From positions 632,881-696,880 of the forward strand of contig LNAC01000036.1 in the NCBI GenBank assembly GCA_002007465.1: a DNA stretch of 64,000 nt. Direction: 5' to 3'. A program made the translations under genes and the position numbers. The notes below the pieces were generated by a model that saw nothing but the letters and a program-made list of their open reading frames with translations, ran no database searches and was not told where the DNA came from. The DNA comes from Ailurus styani. Lineage: Eukaryota; Chordata; Mammalia; Carnivora; Ailuridae. Positions 58,156-64,000 of the stretch are shown one piece after another; the first letter of the stretch is position 1; every line of letters starts with the position of its first letter.

Positions 58156-59787
58156 GGTACTCTAAGAGCCGATAATCTTAGAAGTTTATTTATTTCTTAT
58201 ATCACAGACTGGGATGCATATGAATGAAGTGATATTAAACCATAAGGAAAGTGAAGAATGCATTAAATGGAGACAAGAAGATTAGGAACTCCACGACAGA
58301 GTTTTATGGTGGACTGTTAACAACAGATATGGAAGTATGGTTTGGACATGAATGTGGGAAGATAATACATTAGAAGGCAGGCAAAAAAGAAAAAAATATA
58401 TATCCAAACAGGACATACACATGGCAAAGAGAAGAGAATGGCCAGGAAAAGGCATGAATCTATTTTGAACATCATTCACGTAGTAGAGGTAATAGACATG
58501 AATAAAAACCTATGTATCAGGCAGATGATGGAGGGCCCTAGGTATCAGTAAAGACTCTAATCTCCTTAAATAACAGTGGCACTCAGCTTTGTAAGTTGTT
58601 CTAAGTGTTCAGTGGCTCATGAGTGACTATAAAGTAAGCTGGCTATGGTGTGGAGTAAGGTACAGGATAGACACACGGTGGAGAGACTGGAATTAAAGAC
58701 TCCAGGAACCAGTTATCAAGCTCCCAAAGCTGAGGTACAAAACAGTCATCACCTGTTACTTTTTTTCTTTCTCTTTCTCTTGTCTCTCATTTTTAGATGC
58801 TTTCATTAGTTCTGCTGATAAATATTTTACTTCCACCTTAGTGTATATATGGATGCATATAATGAATAACCTTCCTTTTTAACTTTCTACTCAGCTATGA
58901 GTAGGTAGCAAATGGGAAAATAAGAACTGATTGGACTAGCATATCAAAATACAGTATGATCAACTCTTTATTAATTGGAAATCAGTTATACCTTTCCTTT
59001 GGTGTAGATGTACTAGGCAGTTTAATGACTGTGGTTCAGAACTCAAGATCAGTGCAAATATTAAAACATAAATAAAAGAGAAATATTCCACCCATAAGAT
59101 TAAACCTTGAACTATATCATAAAGAAGAGCAAGTACTGACAAGGGTACAGCAAAAATGATGCTCTTATTTATCACATCTGGCAGTAAAAATATTTGGTAA
59201 CAATTGCAAAATTTATGAAGAATCAAAAAATCTACATCCATTTGGTTTCTGCCATTTTTCTGCTGAGAAACACCTTGAATTCTACAATATTATAGAAAAT
59301 GTGGAAAATAATTCATGAATAAAGATGATCATCATAGTCCTAGCTATAACAAAATGGGAAACATGATAAATATTTGATAATCACTGAATCATTAACTGAA
59401 AGATGGCCATGCTACAGATAGACTAAAAAGACCAATAAAAATATTTATAACTAATTTGAATAACATAAAGATTTCTATCATATAACATTGACAGAAAAAA
59501 TGATACATATTCAACAGTAAATACAGTATGGTTCCACAGGTGTCAAAATAAGAAATACAAACACACAATGCAACTAAAAAAAATATATACCTAGTTTTAC
59601 CAGTTATAATTGGATATGGAGATTATAAAATGATCTTTCTTGTTTTTCCTTTTCTGTACTGATTTGGTAGATGACATTTTTGTAAAGACTAACAAATATA
59701 TGTGATGTTTACAAAAATAAATGGTATGTAATGATTATAGATGTCTAAGTAACTGCAACAGAGGCTATAAAAATAATTAACATAACT
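58156..59787. other. Unique AT-rich DNA
   Basis: No gene or repeat was recognised. Confidence 0.45.
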
Positions 59788-60140
59788 CACTGTCTTAGTC
59801 CATTCAGGCAGCTGTAACAAAACACTAGAGACTGAGCAGCTTAAACACAACAGAAATTTACTTCTTACAATTCTGCAGCTGTGAAGTCCAAGATCAAGGT
59901 ACCATCATGGTTGGCTGAGGGCCCTCTTAGAGTGGCAAACTACCTACCTCTTGAAGTGTTCTTGCACAGTGGAAGGAGCAAGGGATCCCTGCGCAGACTC
60001 TTCTGTAAAGGCACCGATTTAAGAGGCTTCTACTCTCATAATCTAATTACCTCCCAAAGGCCCCATTTCCTATATTATCAACTTTGGGGGTTAGGATTTC
60101 AACATTTGAATTGGGGGCAAATAAATATCCAGATCATGGC
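59788..60140 (-). mobile_element. MaLR-type (MST-like) LTR
   Basis: Reverse-oriented. Plus-strand marks are 'gtcttagtccattcaggcag', 'acttcttacaattctgcagc' and 'ctaattacctcccaaaggcc'. The 116-codon frame at 59881-60231 falls in it. Confidence 0.78.
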
Positions 60141-60320
60141 ATATGGTCTGTATATTGTTATTTATCAGAAAATTATTGCTTCATTACTTATAAGCACTTT
60201 AAAAAATCACTACATAAATGTAGCAACTTAAAAATGCATTGAAAAAAATGCATTAGGATCCTTTCATTTACAACCACACATTTTACTTGTGGAATACTAA
60301 ATACAAAATCATTCATTCTT

Positions 60321-60559
60321 TCATTTATTTATTTATTTGAGAGAGAGAGAGAGAGAGAAACAAATGCACGAAAGGGCATGGTGGGGAGGGGCAGATAGAG
60401 AGGGAGAGAGAAACCCCAGGAGACTCTGCTCTGAGCACAGAGCATGGAGCCCCAGGTGGGGCTTGATCCCATGACCCTGAGATCATTACCTTATCTCATT
60501 ACCTGAGATCAAACCAAGAAAGAGTCAGGTGCTTCACTGACTGTGCCACCCAGACACCT
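60321..60559 (-). mobile_element. Carnivore SINE, older type
   Basis: Minus-strand diverged copy with the GA run at 60340-60357. A small internal duplication around 'gagatcattacc' (60479-60510) makes it longer than usual. No clear TSD. Confidence 0.85.
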
Positions 60560-61468
60560 CTAAATTCATTTTACATTTTACAGTATTTTCTCATTTTTCT
60601 GAGCTTCCTTAGAATCATTATTATTATTATGTAATGGTTATAATGTGAACAAAATTATGAAAAATTCTCAGATGGCATTGTTTCAAGTAATAAATGATAA
60701 CATTTTATATTTTTCCTTTTAAAAGTTAATTTTGTAGGAAATAGTTTCAATTTTCTCTTCTGGTGTGTTCAAAACACTTTCCTCTCTATGCCTGTTTAGA
60801 TGAAAATATTTTTGTAGAGTACAAAATATCGAAGAATAAGTTAAACTTGTGTAAAATACTTTCCAATGAAAAAGGGTATTTTTATTTCATTTGAGAATTC
60901 TTGAAGATAAAATACACCGTGTTGCCATCAGAATGGTTATTATCTACAAAGACTGCATTGTGGAAATGGATTAAAAAGAATTCTTTGAGATCTTTATATA
61001 TATATATATACTAAAGAGAGTAAGACTGAACATATTAGAAATGTCTATTATAGTTTAAAGGAATATTGACATCCTATAAAGAAAGAAAATCCAAAAAGAT
61101 CTGAGTCACAATATCCAACTTGGTATTCAAGAATAGAACAGAACACAAGTACTTACTTCCACTTTTTGAATGTTTTTAAGCTATATCTTTCTATTTTTTT
61201 TTTAAATGCTATCCCTGGAAATGGGCTCTATTTCATGGGATGGGAAAAAGGCATAGATTAAATTCACAAATAATATAAAGCCAAAAAACAGAAGAGTTGT
61301 TCATTAGTTTATGCTTCTGTTTACTTACACTATCACACAGTTTCAGTAAGATTCTTACCTCTGTCTTTTAGCTTCTGACCTGGAAGCAACTACTTTCTAA
61401 GGAGGGGAATCTAGAAATGACACAAAGGGTCTCACTCTCTCTCTCAAAATTCTTATGCCTCATCTTGT

Positions 61469-61470
<2 letters not shown>
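60560..61470. other. Unique AT-rich DNA
   Basis: A short (TA)n lies at 60994-61011. No gene was recognised. Confidence 0.45.
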
Positions 61471-61516
<46 letters not shown>

Positions 61517-61531
61517 TGTGTGTTGTGTGTG
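61471..61531. repeat. (GT)n microsatellite
   Basis: About 22 uninterrupted GT units are followed by imperfect ones, so it is likely length-polymorphic. The frames over it on both strands are repeat translations. Confidence 0.95.
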
Positions 61532-62904
61532 TAATTATACTTTCTTGATAGAAAGGCAAAGATCTCAAATAACTGAAGATATTCTGGAAGACTACTACAG
61601 GGAAACTAAAAACAAGACCTACCCTGTTAGGCAATTTGAAGATTAGCTCTTATTTCTTCTCACAAATGGAAAGAGTCTACATATCTGTTATCATGTGGTA
61701 AAACCCCAATATCTTGCTCACAGGTTAGAATAATAAAACACAACCTGATACTGTTAACCTCAAGGGTCAGTTTTTCACTTAAAGAAAATACTAATACCAT
61801 ATTGACCTTTTTCAAACATTAAAAAATGCATAACACAATAGTGGTAACTGCTAAAAAAAAAGTAAAATGATTATGCAGACAATTATGAGAAGCAATAGTA
61901 TTTTGGGGGTCCTCATTGTCATTATTTTGTCCCCTTCCTAAAACAAAACAATAAAACAGAAGGAAATCTGCTGTGGTGGCGATGATGGATGTGAGTACTT
62001 GCCAATCCCAGAATAATTATGCAGAATCAAAATGTGAATTTATGGACCTCAATCAATTTGTAAATCACCATTTTGTAAAATTTAATTTTTAGTTACATAT
62101 ATGTATCTTCTTTTCATTACAAGATAAAAAAAAAACAATGGAGCTGATGCCTTGTAGAAGAAATCTAGTTACAGTATTTATGAATCTAAAACTCAATTCT
62201 CTGGACTCCAACTCCAGCACTGTTCCACTGACTTTTCAAATCTCATCATTTTCCTATTGTCTGACTCTAATTTTTTTTTCAAACTATGTACCACCTTAAT
62301 CAATTGACTGGGAACCTGATGAGAAGTATTTTAGACCTCAAATGTATGTCCCCTCCTACTATTGTAAAGGCTCAGTTGCAGAAAAATGTCTCAAAGAACA
62401 ACAAAAATGTTTTAATGTGTAGGTGGAAATAGTTTGAATTCAAGGAGACTGATATAAAAGATTCACATTTATTTGCTTGAGATAATTACTATCCAGAGGA
62501 AACGTAGGAGGAAATAAGGAAAATTTATACCTTCAAGAACATGTGATCTTCATTTAATGTTTTAAAAACATAAAAACTCCCAAATCTAAACAAAAAAAAA
62601 CTTAGCAATTCACAAAACAAAGATTAGGTATCTGCTCAATGCTCAAGATGGACAGGAGCATACAGAAATGAAGTCTAGTTTTTGATCATTAGATTCCTGG
62701 AAAATTGAATACTACTGAATATTTCTGTAGGATCAATTATGCTTCAACTTTGTATTCATAGGTGTAAAGAGAAGACTATCAAGATAATAAAGGAATGAAA
62801 AATAATTGCTACCAATTCTTTAATTACATTTAAATTAAATATCTTGGATGGATTGAGCTCAATATCCTAGTCTCCAAAATATAAAACATATACATTTAAT
62901 TTTT
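61532..62904. other. Unique AT-rich DNA
   Basis: No gene or repeat was recognised. Confidence 0.45.
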
Positions 62905-62919
62905 AACTGTGCTTGGTTT

Positions 62920-63119
62920 TTTTGTTGTTGTTGTTAAGATTTTATTAATTTATTTGAGAGAGAGAGAGAGAGCATGAGTGGAAGAGAGGGGGAGTCAAGA
63001 GGGAGAAAACAGGTTCCCCACTAAGCAAGAAGTCTGACGTGGAGCTCTACCCCAGGACCCTGGGATCATGATGTGAGCTGAAGGCAGACGCTTAACTGAC
63101 TGAGCCACCCATTTGCCCC
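62920..63119 (-). mobile_element. Carnivore SINE, older type
   Basis: Minus-strand copy with a (TTG)n-containing tail (62920-62934). The 15-bp TSDs 'aactgtgcttggttt' at 62905-62919 and 63120-63134 are identical. Confidence 0.95.
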
Positions 63120-63134
63120 AACTGTGCTTGGTTT

Positions 63135-63700
63135 CTATCTCAAGCACTCAATTCCTAATGGCGGTGAAAATAACACCTTGCCAATTTGGGGTAAGTGGTC
63201 TTAAAATTTGTCTTCCACAAGATTGAGTATAATTCTTGGGTATAACTAGTATACCTAGTAGTATAACTAGTAGTGTAATTAGTAGTATAATTCATCCATT
63301 CTACCCCAGAGATATAGTAGACAGTTATGGCACAACCACTCTCTTTGCCTAGAGATTGGTTTAAGAACAGGTATGTGAATTATTTCTGGTTTGTGAGACA
63401 TGAGTGGAAAACCTCTGAGGGCAGGGGCTACTGGAACTGTTTTTTGTTTGTCTGCCTGCTCCTAAAAAGTCAAAAAATGAAGAGCCCTCTTGCCTTTTGA
63501 ATTTGTTGTTGGTGACAGTGATGCATGAAACAGCTGTGTCTTACTTGATACTAGATCGTAGACAAAGCTAATTCCCAGAAGAGAGCGGTGTCAAGAAAAT
63601 CTCTAAGAAATCAGAACAATCAGCCTACACTGTAACTAAAGCCATGACTACCACTGGAGTTCTTATTAAGTTAAAAACTATAAACTGTTTATTATGTAAC
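63135..63700. other. Unique DNA
   Basis: A local repeat of 'agtataactagta' type units lies at 63240-63290. No gene was recognised. Confidence 0.45.
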
Positions 63701-63704
63701 ATAG

Positions 63705-63815
63705 TTTGAGCCCTTACTTTACAGCAGTCACTAAACTTAATTTACACATGAGGAAATGGACACTTAGAAAAATGATGTACCTTTCTCCCCAAAGCCACAG
63801 AGTAAGTTCAGGAGA
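63705..63815 (+). repeat. MIR SINE fragment
   Basis: The order 'tgagcccttactttacagca', then 'cacatgaggaaatggacac', then 'caaagccacagagtaagttc' follows MIR. Confidence 0.6.
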
Positions 63816-64000
63816 TAAGTTCATCACGCATATTTGTCCCATGAAATTTCAACCACGCCTCTAGATGGTGCCTTGTTTCTTATCATATAAATTACCATGG
63901 AACTTACAGTTTCTGCTATATGGCCTCCCAAAATTTATACTGGCCATTATCTCAGACTAGCAGTCAGATGCTGGTCTTACTTCTCACTAAATGAAGTATA
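63816..64000. other. Unique DNA to window end
   Basis: Nothing was recognised in this stretch. Confidence 0.4.

Noticed and set aside
59881..60231. 116-codon open frame
   Set aside because: It is a reverse-oriented MaLR LTR read through.
1..64000. CRISPR arrays, operons, phage or plasmid modules
   Set aside because: There are no regularly spaced repeats with unique spacers, no long bacterial-type frames and no ribosome-binding sites. The repeats are all mammalian.

Overview
This is mammalian nuclear DNA, almost certainly from an arctoid carnivore and most likely a mustelid (ferret, mink, weasel or otter type). The main evidence is 26 recognisable copies of the carnivore tRNA-Lys-derived SINE. 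Sixteen have the head variant with 'gtgggttaaagcctctgc' and the tail variant with 'ctgcctgcctctctgcc' that I associate with mustelids; the other ten are older and more diverged. The window is AT-rich and CpG-poor. I found no protein-coding gene, exon, rRNA, functional tRNA or bacterial-type feature. Every open frame is short and is explained by a repeat, by the assembly gap or by chance, so the window reads as intergenic or deep intronic DNA.

Layout. 1-9 kb: unique AT-rich DNA with MIR fragments, a MaLR-type LTR (4.03-4.51 kb) followed by a 58-bp L1 tail insertion, and a cluster of SINEs (3.1, 5.2, 5.4, 6.1, 6.5, 8.0 and 8.3 kb). 9-24 kb: a SINE-interrupted MaLR LTR (9.1-9.7 kb), an L1M tail (11 kb), two back-to-back SINEs (14.7-15.15 kb), a MER5-like hAT relic (16.5 kb), a DNA-transposon MITE (18.6-19.1 kb), another MaLR LTR and a TA/CA microsatellite (20.0-20.6 kb), and two unique stretches with clustered transcription-factor-like motifs (7.2-7.5 and 21.25-21.45 kb). 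24-32 kb: a 5'-truncated, internally deleted carnivore L1 (24.7-25.6 kb), a 251-base N gap inside a polypyrimidine repeat (26.39-26.64 kb), and a Tigger-like terminus at 30.05 kb.

32.5-38.25 kb: a heavily decayed class III (ERVL-like) endogenous retrovirus on the + strand. Its pol order is still readable as reverse transcriptase, RNase H, integrase and a terminal LTR. It carries a SINE and a MaLR LTR inserted into it, and I saw no 5' LTR. 39.7-40.06 kb is another LTR. 41.5-45.56 kb is an ancient L1M on the minus strand, interrupted by two SINE pieces and by a 137-bp segment that is repeated about 2.05 kb downstream. 46.8-49.3 kb has a probable ERVL-type LTR, unassigned sequence and a MaLR LTR. 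49.3-64 kb is mostly unique DNA with seven SINEs (two in one target site), three LTRs in minus orientation and a GT microsatellite.

There are no genes here that work together. The content is a layered record of insertions: MIR and L1M first, then MaLR/ERVL and DNA transposons, then older carnivore SINEs, then mustelid-type SINEs. I did not find a new biological system. The best items for follow-up are the 137-bp duplicated segment next to a 3'-truncated SINE, the two cases of SINEs stacked in one target site, the inverted SINE pair, and three motif-dense unique segments that might be conserved regulatory elements.
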